Assembly (NCBI RefSeq): GCF_902460845.1
Contig: NZ_CABPVS010000002.1
Coordinates: 186,001-250,000 of the forward strand
Length of the DNA stretch: 64,000 bases
Source of the DNA: Campylobacter concisus
Lineage (GTDB): Bacteria > Campylobacterota > Campylobacteria > Campylobacterales > Campylobacteraceae
Direction: 5' to 3'
Shown here one piece after another: positions 36,365 through 44,926 of this stretch (its first letter is position 1; every line of letters begins with the position of its first letter). The position numbers and the translations under genes were made by a program. The notes under the pieces are model-generated. The model did not search any database. It was given only the letters and a program-made list of their open reading frames with translations, and was not told the DNA's origin.

Positions 36365-37099
36365 ATGTCTGGTATCTTATTTTTATTGATACTAGGCGGT
36401 GCTATATTTTTGCTGCTAAAGGTACAGTTAAGCAATAACCGCAGAAAACAAGCAAACGTAAATGAGGCTAAATTTTTAGTCTCACTCTTGGCAAAAGTGG
36501 CTAAAAGTGACGGCAGAGTAGGCGAGTTAGAAGCTAGGCTTATTAGTCAGGTACTTGATGATCTAAGTAAAAAAGTTAGTGGCGTTAGCGGTGTGCGTGA
36601 GTATCTAAAAGATGTCTATAACAGCCAAAAAGAGAATGTGGATAATGCCTATGAAACTGCCAGAAACTACAAGCGTGCGTTTAATCTAAACTACGATATT
36701 TGTGTCGCTAGACTCACATTTTTTCTAAATTTAGCCTATATTGATGGTGAGTTTAATGCAAGTGAGCAAGCCGTCATTCGAAATATTGCTTATGGATTTG
36801 GCATTGACAAAGATACGCTTGATGAGATCATCTCAAAATTTGATAGCTTTTATGGCTCAAGATTTGAGGCAAATCCCGATGAAATGGTCCAAGAAAAAGA
36901 TGCATTTGAGGTTTTAGGGCTTAGCAAAAATGCAAGCTTTGATGAGGTAAAGCTTCGTTATAAAGAGCTTGTAAGGCAGTATCATCCCGACATTTTAATG
37001 GGTAGAGGCGAGAGTAAAGAGGTGATCGAGCGCTCAACTAAAAAGCTTCAGGAGATAAACGAGGCTTATGGGCGATTAAAAGAGAAATTTGGAGTTTAG
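36365..37099 (+). CDS. DjlA-like co-chaperone: membrane anchor, TerB-like and J domains
   Basis: 244 residues. A short N-terminal membrane segment (about 2-22) is followed by a TerB-like helical domain (about 35-160, with DGRVGELEARLIS and the second DGEFNASEQAVI) and a C-terminal J domain (about 178-244) whose DnaK-contacting tripeptide HPD is in YHPDILM. This architecture is that of DjlA, an inner-membrane DnaK co-chaperone. Its start follows the SDH stop by one base, and it is followed by an uncharacterised gene and purH, as in the C. jejuni order. Confidence 0.85.
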   Translation: MSGILFLLILGGAIFLLLKVQLSNNRRKQANVNEAKFLVSLLAKVAKSDGRVGELEARLISQVLDDLSKKVSGVSGVREYLKDVYNSQKENVDNAYETARNYKRAFNLNYDICVARLTFFLNLAYIDGEFNASEQAVIRNIAYGFGIDKDTLDEIISKFDSFYGSRFEANPDEMVQEKDAFEVLGLSKNASFDEVKLRYKELVRQYHPDILMGRGESKEVIERSTKKLQEINEAYGRLKEKFGV

Positions 37100-37672
37100 A
37101 TGAAGAAATTTATTATTTTGCTGCTAGCGGTGGCTGGCTTTTGTAATGATTTTAAAGTGGTAAATGTCAATGGAAAAGAGATAAAATTTAAGCTTACACA
37201 AAGCGAGCTTTATCGAGATCAAAGGTTAGTTATCAGCAACTACGATGTTAAAGATAGCAATGTGAGCATAATATTTGTCGACAAAGATGGCAACAAGAGC
37301 GACATTATGTCAGTTCAAGCAAAAAAATTAAATGAAATTAGTGAGTATATCTTTTCGTATGATCGCGGCATAAAGGTGATGAAATTTAGTTCGAAAAAGC
37401 CGATATGCGAGGCGCTTGAGAAAGAGGAACCTGTAAATTTAAGCGTATTAGATGCGAGATATTTTGACGGCAATCAAATTTCAAGCTATGCCTTTAGCGT
37501 TGATATTGTTGGTCAAAAGCGTGAAAATTTTGTAGAGAGAAAAGACTATTATATAGATGCAGCTGCAAATGTTATGGTTACGCTAGAAGCCTTATCGATA
37601 AAGAATATCGCAAAAGATATAAAAATGGGGCAGCTTCTGCTTGCAAAAGGTATGTGTTTAACAAAAAGATAA
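37100..37672 (+). CDS. Unknown exported protein
   Basis: 190 residues with a signal peptide (MKKFIILLLAVAGFCNDF). The mature part is hydrophilic, with two cysteines (PICEAL and GMCLTKR). I do not recognise it. A weak likeness to the three lipoproteins upstream (a KFSS...ICEAL stretch followed about 15 residues later by RYF) may be chance. It begins directly at the stop of the TerB-DnaJ gene, so it is co-expressed with it. Confidence 0.65.
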   Translation: MKKFIILLLAVAGFCNDFKVVNVNGKEIKFKLTQSELYRDQRLVISNYDVKDSNVSIIFVDKDGNKSDIMSVQAKKLNEISEYIFSYDRGIKVMKFSSKKPICEALEKEEPVNLSVLDARYFDGNQISSYAFSVDIVGQKRENFVERKDYYIDAAANVMVTLEALSIKNIAKDIKMGQLLLAKGMCLTKR

Positions 37673-37693
37673 AAATTTAATAAAGGAGAAAAA

Positions 37694-39226
37694 ATGAGAG
37701 CATTGCTTAGCGTTAGCGATAAAGAGGGCATTGTAGAGTTTGCAAAGGGGCTAGAAGAGCTTGGCTGGCAGATACTTTCAACCGGTGGCACCTATAAACT
37801 TTTAAAGACTGAGGGCATCAAAGCCACTGAGGTTAGCGAATTTACGGCGTCACCTGAGATGTTTGAGGGTAGGGTAAAGACCCTTCATCCAAAGATACAT
37901 GGTGGCATCTTGCACAAGCGCGATGACGCTACGCACGTGGCTCAGGCAAAGGAGTATGGCATCGAGGGCATAGACCTAGTTTGTGTAAATTTATATCCAT
38001 TTAAAGAGACTACCATTAGGACCGATGACTTTGCTGAGATCATCGAAAATATCGATATCGGTGGCCCAGCCATGGTAAGAAGCGCAGCTAAAAATTTTAA
38101 AGACGTGCTCATAGTTACAAACGTGCTTGACTACGATGAAATTTTAAAGCGCCTAAGAGAAAAAAGTGATGATTTTGAGTTTAGAAGATCGCTGATGATA
38201 AAGGCTTACGAGCACACAGCGGCCTATGACAGCACGATCGCAAACTATATGAATGATAGATTTAATAGCGGTTTTGGCGATGCTAGATTTATTGTTGGCA
38301 ACAAGGTTTTTGATACAAGATACGGTGAAAACCCTCACCAAAAAGGTGCGCTTTATGAGTTTAACTACTTCTTTTCAAACAACTTTAGAGCCCTAAAAGG
38401 CGAAGCTAGCTTTAACAACATGACTGATATAAACGGCGCACTAATGCTTGCAACTAGTTTTGAAGACGCGCCAGCAGTGGCTATCATCAAGCACGCGAAT
38501 CCTTGCGGCTTTGCGGTAAAAGACACTCTGCTTGAAAGCTACGTGGCAGCGCTTAAATGTGATCCGATATCAGCATATGGCGGTGTGGTAGCGATAAATG
38601 GTACGCTTGATGAGGAGCTAGCTAAAAAGATAAATGAAATTTACGTTGAAGTAATCATCGCTGCAAATGTTGATGAAGCAGCGCTTAAAGTCTTTGAGAG
38701 CAAAAAACGTATCAAAATTTTCACTCAAGATAATAAATTTTTAGTACGTGCAGATGATAAATTTGACTTTAAACATATTGATGGTGGCTTTGTATTTCAA
38801 GAAAGAGACTTCGTAAAAGACGAAGAGCTTGAAAATATGAAGCAAATGAGTAAAAAACATGCAAGTGGCAGCGAGCTAAAAGACGCTCAGATCGCGTGGA
38901 AAGTCGCTGCACTAACAAAGAGCAACTGCGTAGTTTATGTAAAAGATGGTGCGATGGTGGCTATTGGTATGGGTATGACAAGCCGTGTGGATGCTGCACG
39001 TGCAGCCGTGGCAAAGGCAAAAGAGCTCGAGATCGACCTAAATGGTTGCGTACTTGCGAGTGAGGCATTCTTTCCATTTAGAGATAGTATCGACATCGCT
39101 AGTAAGGTCGGTGTAAAATGCGTCATTGAACCAGGTGGTAGCATCAGAGATGATGAGGTGATAGAGGCCGCTGATGAGCATGGCATGTCGCTATATTTCA
39201 CTGGCGTTAGACACTTCTTACACTAA
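37694..39226 (+). CDS. purH: Bifunctional AICAR transformylase/IMP cyclohydrolase
   Basis: The last two steps of IMP synthesis. The N-terminal cyclohydrolase domain has [40 protein letters not shown] and NLYPF; the C-terminal transformylase domain has [21 protein letters not shown] and [12 protein letters not shown]. The 510 residues are normal. AAAGGAGAAAAA precedes the ATG. A compact terminator follows. Confidence 0.97.
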   Translation: MRALLSVSDKEGIVEFAKGLEELGWQILSTGGTYKLLKTEGIKATEVSEFTASPEMFEGRVKTLHPKIHGGILHKRDDATHVAQAKEYGIEGIDLVCVNLYPFKETTIRTDDFAEIIENIDIGGPAMVRSAAKNFKDVLIVTNVLDYDEILKRLREKSDDFEFRRSLMIKAYEHTAAYDSTIANYMNDRFNSGFGDARFIVGNKVFDTRYGENPHQKGALYEFNYFFSNNFRALKGEASFNNMTDINGALMLATSFEDAPAVAIIKHANPCGFAVKDTLLESYVAALKCDPISAYGGVVAINGTLDEELAKKINEIYVEVIIAANVDEAALKVFESKKRIKIFTQDNKFLVRADDKFDFKHIDGGFVFQERDFVKDEELENMKQMSKKHASGSELKDAQIAWKVAALTKSNCVVYVKDGAMVAIGMGMTSRVDAARAAVAKAKELEIDLNGCVLASEAFFPFRDSIDIASKVGVKCVIEPGGSIRDDEVIEAADEHGMSLYFTGVRHFLH

Positions 39227-39231
39227 AATTT

Positions 39232-39247
39232 AGGGGCGTTTGCCCCT
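39232..39247 (+). terminator. Hairpin terminator of purH
   Basis: AGGGGC and GCCCCT arms around a 4-base loop, 6 bases after the purH stop, then T- and A-rich sequence. Confidence 0.7.
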
Positions 39248-39276
39248 TACTTCACACTTTATAACTTTAATTTTCG

Positions 39277-39282
39277 TATAAT
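39277..39282 (+). promoter_or_regulatory. Candidate -10 element of msrAB
   Basis: TATAAT in the context TTTTCGTATAATC, 25 bases before the ATG at 39307 and just after the purH terminator. Confidence 0.55.
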
Positions 39283-39306
39283 CTTTCAAAAGCGAAAGGA
39301 GATAGA

Positions 39307-40347
39307 ATGAAAAAGATCTTAAAATTTATCTTAATGGCGGCAGTGTTTTTTGGTCTAAATTTGATGGCAAAAGATGAGCTTATAAAGGAACAGACGATGG
39401 CAGGGCAAAATTTAAAAGAAATTTATCTAGCAGGTGGTTGCTTTTGGGGTATGCAGGGATATTTTAAAAAGATATTTGGCGTAGTGGATACAAAGGTAGG
39501 CTACGCAAATGGCAAGAGCGAAAATACTAGCTACCGCGAGCTTCATGAGAGCGATCATGCTGAGACACTTTATGTAAAATACGACGAAAATAGAGTCGCT
39601 TTGGCTGAAATTTTGGCTCATTTTTTTAGAGTGATCGACCCGACCTCTCTAAATAAACAAGGCAATGACGTCGGTAGGCAGTATAGAAGCGGAATTTACT
39701 ATGTGAGCGAAAGTGATCTGCCAACGATAGAGAGCTTTATGAAAATAGAGCAAAAGAAATTTAAAGACAAGATCGTGGTTGAGGTAGCGCCGCTTAAAAA
39801 TTTCGTCATAGGCGAGGAGTATCACCAAGACTATCTTGATAAAAATCCTTTTGGATATTGTCACATCGACCTAGGTTTAGCCGATAAACCGCTTTACGAT
39901 GAGACAAAATTTAAGCCACTTAGTAAAGATGAGCTAAAGAAAAATTTAAGTAGCGAGCAGTATGCTGTGACACAAGAAGCGGCGACTGAGAGGCCGTTTA
40001 GCAGCGAGTATGATAAATTTGATCAAAAAGGCATTTATGTAGATATTACAAGCGGAAAGCCACTTTTCTCAAGCGCAGATAAATTTGATGCAGGATGTGG
40101 CTGGCCAAGCTTTACAAAGCCTATCACGACAACAGCTCTTTCATATAAGGAGGACAACTCGTTTATGATGAAAAGGGTCGAAGTTAAGTCTCAAAATAGT
40201 GACGCGCACCTTGGGCATGTTTTTGACGATGGCCCAAGCGATAAGGGCGGGCTAAGATATTGCATAAACGGTGCGAGCCTTAAATTTATACCGCTTGAAG
40301 ATATGGCAAGACTAGGGTATGAGGAATTTATACCTTATGTAAAATAG
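39307..40347 (+). CDS. msrAB: Exported MsrA-MsrB fusion, peptide methionine sulfoxide reductase
   Basis: Repairs both methionine sulfoxide stereoisomers. The first 20 residues are a signal or anchor ([15 protein letters not shown]), so it acts in the periplasm or at the membrane. The MsrA part (about 38-190) has the catalytic Cys45 in GGCFWGMQ. The MsrB part (about 210-346) has CGWPSF and the catalytic Cys319 in RYCING, though only one of the two CxxC zinc pairs typical of the metal-bound form is visible. In some Campylobacter the two activities are separate genes, so the fusion is worth noting but not rare. Confidence 0.94.
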   Translation: MKKILKFILMAAVFFGLNLMAKDELIKEQTMAGQNLKEIYLAGGCFWGMQGYFKKIFGVVDTKVGYANGKSENTSYRELHESDHAETLYVKYDENRVALAEILAHFFRVIDPTSLNKQGNDVGRQYRSGIYYVSESDLPTIESFMKIEQKKFKDKIVVEVAPLKNFVIGEEYHQDYLDKNPFGYCHIDLGLADKPLYDETKFKPLSKDELKKNLSSEQYAVTQEAATERPFSSEYDKFDQKGIYVDITSGKPLFSSADKFDAGCGWPSFTKPITTTALSYKEDNSFMMKRVEVKSQNSDAHLGHVFDDGPSDKGGLRYCINGASLKFIPLEDMARLGYEEFIPYVK

Positions 40348-40390
40348 CTTTTGTTGAAGCAAATCAATAGTTTAAAAAGTTTAATCAGAG

Positions 40391-40396
40391 TATAAT
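40391..40396 (+). promoter_or_regulatory. Candidate -10 element of the DUF2249 operon
   Basis: TATAAT, 25 bases before the ATG at 40421, in the short gap after msrAB. It would serve all three genes that follow. Confidence 0.55.
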
Positions 40397-40420
40397 TCTC
40401 CAAAATTAAAAGGAGAAAAA

Positions 40421-40759
40421 ATGAGCGATTTTTTCAAAAACGCAGAGCAGTTTAATGTCGATGGTGCAACCGTGCCATTTTATAAATTTAATGAAAATGG
40501 TGTAAATTTTATTGGCTTTGACTCACGTCCTTGCGTGCCGCCAGAGCCAATGGTCAATGCATTAATCGCTATTAAATTTGCTGATAAAAATACAAAAATT
40601 ATGATGCTAAATCATAAATTTCCAGCCGGTCTTATACCAAAGATAGATAAGAGCTTTGATATAGAGCGTGAAGATATAGATGGTGGGGCTGTAAAGATGA
40701 TTTTTAGCCTAAAAGACGGTGCAAATATAGAAGACGTAGATACGAGTCTTTGCCACTAA
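40421..40759 (+). CDS. DUF2249-like small protein
   Basis: 112 residues. The stretch DSRPCVPPEPMVNALIAIK, followed about 15 residues later by HKFPAGLIPKID, fits the DUF2249 pattern (D.R...PPEP....L). DUF2249 is a SirA/TusA-like fold often found near nitric oxide and nitrite metabolism genes. A cysteine lies in the motif (RPCVPPEP) and another at the C-terminus (SLCH). AAAGGAGAAAAA is a strong ribosome site. It is the first gene of a three-gene operon with spacings of 1 and 3 bases. Confidence 0.65.
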   Translation: MSDFFKNAEQFNVDGATVPFYKFNENGVNFIGFDSRPCVPPEPMVNALIAIKFADKNTKIMMLNHKFPAGLIPKIDKSFDIEREDIDGGAVKMIFSLKDGANIEDVDTSLCH

Positions 40760-40760
40760 G

Positions 40761-41951
40761 ATGCTTTTAAATACTTATGCACCACCATTTAAGTTAGTCG
40801 GTGGATATTTTATTGCTGGAATTTTCTTTTTAGCATTAAGTGTACCGGCATTCTTTTATGCAGATTTTGATGCGATTAGCTCGCTAAATACAGCTGGTTT
40901 TTTGCATATATTTTTTGTTGGTTTTGTTATGAGCATTATCATCGGAGCACTTTATCAGCTAACCTCAGTCATCTTAGAAAAGCCATTTTTTACCGCAAAA
41001 GGTGCTATTTTAAATTTGGCTATTTTTTGTCTATCGTTGCTGGGTATGTGTTACGGGATGCTATTTGCTGATGCTAAAATTTTACAAATTAGTGGAGTTT
41101 TGCTTTTTTGCTCACTTGCCTTTTTTGCTACGACTTATGCACTAAGCTTTATGGATAATGAAAAAAAGAGCTTTGCGGTCTTTGCGCTTTTTGTTTCAGC
41201 TATCTTTTTGGTAATTGGAATAACGCTTGGTTTTTGCTTGCTTATGATACTTAGTGGCACGCTGATGCTTGATTTTGAGATGACGCTAAAATTTCATGTT
41301 TATTTTGTGCTGGGATTTGTATTTCTTGTGATACTTGGAGCTGCTAGCGTACTCCTACCTATGTTTGCATTGGCTCACGATCTAAAATTTACACTTAGTA
41401 AGGCCTCACTAGCATGCTATATTTTGGGTGGTATCTTACTAGCTTTTAATGAAAATTTATCTATTTTGTCAATATGTTTAGCGGCTTTACTTTTTATAGC
41501 TCAAGCACTTTATATTTTAAAAAAGCGCGTTAGAAAGGCGCATGATTACTGGAATGTAAATATCGTACTTTCGTTGGTGGCTTTGCTTGGTGCTGCTGTT
41601 TTTATAGCTTTAGACAAATTAAATTTAGCTGCGTATTTTTTAATATATGGCTTTTTGTTTGCTTTTATCGTAGCTCATCTTTACAAAATCGCACCATTTC
41701 TTATATGGTATCACTACGTAGCACCTTTTGTCGGAAAGGTAAAAGTGCCACTTCTTGATGCCATGATACTAAAAAAGATAGCTTATTTTGGTATAGCTTT
41801 TAATGCTATCTCGCTTCTTTGCTATCTTCTCTCAACTTGCTTTGAACTAGAAATTTTAGTGCAAGCAAGTATGATTTTTATAGCTATTAGTATAGTTTTA
41901 CTATCGATAAATATAATAAATATTTTTAGATTTACTGGTTTTAAAGGATAA
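40761..41951 (+). CDS. NnrS-like or heme-copper-oxidase-like membrane protein
   Basis: 396 residues with about twelve membrane segments. Histidines lie inside or at the ends of several: GFLHIFF (His49), FHVYFVLGF, and VAHLYKIAPFLIWYHYVAP near residue 310. Intramembrane histidines are typical of NnrS and heme-copper oxidase relatives, which bind heme or copper and act in nitric oxide defence or respiration. No copper-binding HH pair of a full oxidase is obvious. The call is a fold-level guess. It is in one operon with the DUF2249 and DUF59 genes. Confidence 0.5.
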   Translation: MLLNTYAPPFKLVGGYFIAGIFFLALSVPAFFYADFDAISSLNTAGFLHIFFVGFVMSIIIGALYQLTSVILEKPFFTAKGAILNLAIFCLSLLGMCYGMLFADAKILQISGVLLFCSLAFFATTYALSFMDNEKKSFAVFALFVSAIFLVIGITLGFCLLMILSGTLMLDFEMTLKFHVYFVLGFVFLVILGAASVLLPMFALAHDLKFTLSKASLACYILGGILLAFNENLSILSICLAALLFIAQALYILKKRVRKAHDYWNVNIVLSLVALLGAAVFIALDKLNLAAYFLIYGFLFAFIVAHLYKIAPFLIWYHYVAPFVGKVKVPLLDAMILKKIAYFGIAFNAISLLCYLLSTCFELEILVQASMIFIAISIVLLSINIINIFRFTGFKG

Positions 41952-41954
41952 AAA

Positions 41955-42248
41955 ATGAAAGAAAAAATTTATAACGCACTGTCAAATATCGTTGATCCAG
42001 AAGTTGGCTTTGATATCGTTTCGCTCGGACTTATATATGATGCGAGCTGCGATGAAAATGGCAAAGCAAAGGTTACTATGACTCTTTCAACCAAATCTTG
42101 CCCACTGCACGAAATGATACTTGGCTGGGTAGAAACTGCCGTGCTTGATATAGAAGGTGTCAAAGAGTGCGAGATCGATCTTGTCTGGGAGCCTGAGTGG
42201 AATATACAAATGGCAAGCGATTTTGTAAAAGCACAACTTGGAGTTTAA
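41955..42248 (+). CDS. MIP18/DUF59 family iron-sulfur assembly factor
   Basis: 97 residues with the family blocks NIVDPEVGFDIVSLGLIYD and STKSCPLHEMI, the latter holding the conserved cysteine. Members (PaaD, SufT) help load iron-sulfur clusters onto target enzymes. It follows the membrane protein gene by 3 bases; the operon end is a strong bidirectional hairpin. The target enzyme here is unknown. Confidence 0.85.
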   Translation: MKEKIYNALSNIVDPEVGFDIVSLGLIYDASCDENGKAKVTMTLSTKSCPLHEMILGWVETAVLDIEGVKECEIDLVWEPEWNIQMASDFVKAQLGV

Positions 42249-42290
42249 TTTTTAAGTTTTTGGATTTAAAGGTTTGTAAATTTTTAATAA

Positions 42291-42314
42291 TCTAGAGAGC
42301 AAAAGCTCTCTAGA
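42291..42314. terminator. Strong bidirectional terminator between DUF59 and ftsZ
   Basis: TCTAGAGAGC and GCTCTCTAGA are perfect 10-base arms with an AAAA loop, between the convergent ends of the DUF59 gene and ftsZ. T-rich sequence follows on the plus strand. Confidence 0.8.
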
Positions 42315-42338
42315 AAATTTAAGGAGTTTGTTTTTTTG

Positions 42339-43478
42339 TTAGTCCATTTGATGGCGCATAAATGATGGTACATCAAGTTGTGACATATAGTCTTCGTCAT
42401 ATCCACCACTAACTTTTTTAAGTCTTAATATACGCTCTTTTTTTATGATATCGCTTGTATTAGAAGTTTGTATTTCATCTTTTTTTTCAGCTTCTTTTTG
42501 TGAGCTTTGAAAACCTGTTGCTATTATTGTAACTTCAACTTTATTGTCTTCTATTTTGTCATCAGTTGTTGTACCAAATATAATTTCAGCATCTTCATCT
42601 GCTGCCTCATGAATAATACTCATCGCATTATTGATATCAGCTAGTGGGCAACTAGGGCTTATTCTAAAATGAACTAAAATACCAAATGCACCATTTATTG
42701 TCATGTTATCAAGAAGTGGCGATTGTATTGCATTTTTTATAGCTTCTTGCGCTGCATCCTCACCACTTGCTTCGCCAACACCCATTAAAGCTAGTCCTCT
42801 ATGGCTCATAATCGTTCTAACATCTGCAAAGTCTAGATTTATGTCGCTTTTTCCTGAGTCAAGTACGATCGTACTCATACCATTGACGGCTCTTGCAAGT
42901 ACTTCATCAACCATTTCAAAGCTTTCTTTTATACCAGCATTTTTATCAATTAATGTTAGGAGTTTATCGTTTGGAATGACTACAATAGAATCGCTTTCTT
43001 TTCTAAGTTCTTCAAGGCCGCAATCAGCCAATTTTCTACGTTTTTTTCCTTCAAACATAAAAGGCATAGTAACAACTGCAACTGTTAGCGCACCAATGTC
43101 TTTTGCAGCTTGAGCAACTACTGGAGCTGCGCCTGTACCAGTTCCACCACCAAGTCCTGTACCAATGAAAACTATATCTGATGTCTCAAGTGCACTTTTT
43201 ACTTCATCGTAGCTCTCTTCAGCAGCAGCTTTTCCTATTTCAGGTCTCATACCTGCACCTAGACCTTTTGTTGTTTTCTCGCCTAGTTGAATTTTTGTAT
43301 GTGCAAGAGAATTTTCAAGAGCCTTAGCATCTGTATTAGCAACAATAAGATCTATATTTAAATTCGGATTAACTCTTATTATGTGGTTGACCATATTACC
43401 ACCACCTCCACCTACACCTACGACCTTTATCTTTGCACCATAGATGCTTTTATTTTCTTCTACTGTGAAGCTACTCAT
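42339..43478 (-). CDS. ftsZ: Cell division protein FtsZ
   Basis: The tubulin-like GTPase of the division ring. The GTP loop is GTGLGGGTGTGAAPVVA, with VGVGGGGGNMV near the N-terminus (about 21-30) and NPNLNIDLIVANTDAKAL following. The synergy loop is in DFADVRTIM. The C-terminal peptide DVPSFMRHQMD is the site that binds FtsA. The 379 residues are normal. It is transcribed after ftsA, 14 bases away, with an AAGGAG site. Confidence 0.98.
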   Translation of the reverse strand: MSSFTVEENKSIYGAKIKVVGVGGGGGNMVNHIIRVNPNLNIDLIVANTDAKALENSLAHTKIQLGEKTTKGLGAGMRPEIGKAAAEESYDEVKSALETSDIVFIGTGLGGGTGTGAAPVVAQAAKDIGALTVAVVTMPFMFEGKKRRKLADCGLEELRKESDSIVVIPNDKLLTLIDKNAGIKESFEMVDEVLARAVNGMSTIVLDSGKSDINLDFADVRTIMSHRGLALMGVGEASGEDAAQEAIKNAIQSPLLDNMTINGAFGILVHFRISPSCPLADINNAMSIIHEAADEDAEIIFGTTTDDKIEDNKVEVTIIATGFQSSQKEAEKKDEIQTSNTSDIIKKERILRLKKVSGGYDEDYMSQLDVPSFMRHQMD

Positions 43479-43492
43479 TTTTGAAATTCTCC

Positions 43493-44920
43493 TTAAAATA
43501 ATTGTGTAATACTATACCAAAATTTTGCAAAAGCATTTGGCTTTTTTTCTTGTTTGCTAATATCTGCAATATTGGCAAGTTCTTCTTTGCTTTTTGATTT
43601 ATTTGCTACCTCTAATTCAAAATCTTTATCAGAAAAACTATCCTCTTTTTCATTTGGATCCTGCGTCTCTTGTCCAAAATTTTGTACATTTTCCTCTTCT
43701 GCAAAAACATTTCTAAAATTTGCTTTCGGTTTTGAGGCTATTTCCCCTTGGTATCTCATTTTTTTCTCAGAATCAATCTCGTATGGGCTAAAGTTGCCAG
43801 CACCATACAAACAAAGCCCTATAGCACAAGAATTTGCTGGATCTCTTAAAATTTCAAATAATCCATCCATTTCTTTTGGTTTTGCTATACGAACTGGCAT
43901 TTTGTCAAATATTGCGGATGCAAGATCTCTAATGCCTTCTAACTTAGTCATACCGCCAGTAAGTATTATTCCAGCACCAATGCTATCTTTATAGCCGCTA
44001 TCTTCTAGCATCTTAGCAAGTACCATAAGGGTTTCTTCTGCTCTGGCATATATAACATTTGATATTATGTCTAGTGAAACTTCGTGGCTTTTTGTTTCAT
44101 CTCCAAGGATCGGGAGCTCTATTAGATCAACTGACTTATTTATTAAAGCGCCATAACCTAATTTTATCTCTTCTGCCTTTGGAAGAGGTGTATGCAGAGC
44201 CATAGAAAGATCATTTGTAATGTTTGCTGAGCCAACAGGTAAAAATTCATTGTATCTTATAGAATTTCCAGAATGTACCACAAGATTACAAGTCGCACCA
44301 CCCATATCAACAAGTGCGGCACCAAGTTCTTTCTCATCTTTTGTTAATGTTGCTATCGCAGAAGCATATCCTGAAAGTACTATATTATCTAGTTGAACAC
44401 CTGCTAAATTTACGGCTTTTCTTAGGTTGCTAATAGATGACTTTTGTACTGTAACAATATGTGTTTGAACTTCTAGCCTACTACCGTTCATACCTATTGG
44501 ATCTTCAATATGTTCTTGTCCATCTACTTTAAAATTATAAGGAAGAACATGTAGTTTTTCATACTCATGAGGTATATCAGCAGTATGATCGGCCATTTGC
44601 ATAGCACGCTCGATCTCTTTTATACCTATTTCATGATTTGGTATATTCACTACACCACTACTGTCAACGCTTTTTGTATACGCACCAGAAATAGAAACTA
44701 TAACTTTTTCATAGCGTGTTCCTGCAACTCTTTGTGCTTCTATTAATGCATTTTTTATTGACTTTGCAGCTTGCTCTATATTAGTTATAACACCTTTTCT
44801 TATTCCCTGTGTTTTTTCAGTTCCAATTCCAATTATCTTAATACCATTTTCATCATGTTGTGCTATTACTGCACAAATCTGGAAAGAGCCGATATCTATA
44901 CCTAAAATTTTTGTACTCAA
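43493..44920 (-). CDS. ftsA: Cell division protein FtsA
   Basis: Actin-like ATPase that ties FtsZ to the membrane. ILGIDIGSFQICAVIA is the ATP phosphate-1 loop, ALVDMGGATCNLVVHSG is phosphate 2, and GIILTGGMTKLEGI is the adenosine motif. The C-terminal helix (NAFAKFWYSITQLF) is the amphipathic membrane anchor. A long acidic linker (about 385-455) precedes it. It is 475 residues, somewhat longer than the E. coli protein because of that linker. It lies between ppiD-like and ftsZ, as in C. jejuni. Confidence 0.97.
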   Translation of the reverse strand: MSTKILGIDIGSFQICAVIAQHDENGIKIIGIGTEKTQGIRKGVITNIEQAAKSIKNALIEAQRVAGTRYEKVIVSISGAYTKSVDSSGVVNIPNHEIGIKEIERAMQMADHTADIPHEYEKLHVLPYNFKVDGQEHIEDPIGMNGSRLEVQTHIVTVQKSSISNLRKAVNLAGVQLDNIVLSGYASAIATLTKDEKELGAALVDMGGATCNLVVHSGNSIRYNEFLPVGSANITNDLSMALHTPLPKAEEIKLGYGALINKSVDLIELPILGDETKSHEVSLDIISNVIYARAEETLMVLAKMLEDSGYKDSIGAGIILTGGMTKLEGIRDLASAIFDKMPVRIAKPKEMDGLFEILRDPANSCAIGLCLYGAGNFSPYEIDSEKKMRYQGEIASKPKANFRNVFAEEENVQNFGQETQDPNEKEDSFSDKDFELEVANKSKSKEELANIADISKQEKKPNAFAKFWYSITQLF

Positions 44921-44926
44921 GATAAA

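Noticed and set aside
43554..43994. A 146-residue plus-strand open frame opposite ftsA, and similar frames opposite ftsZ, cbpA and ppiD
   Set aside because: These are shadows of well-identified genes on the other strand, with no ribosome sites.
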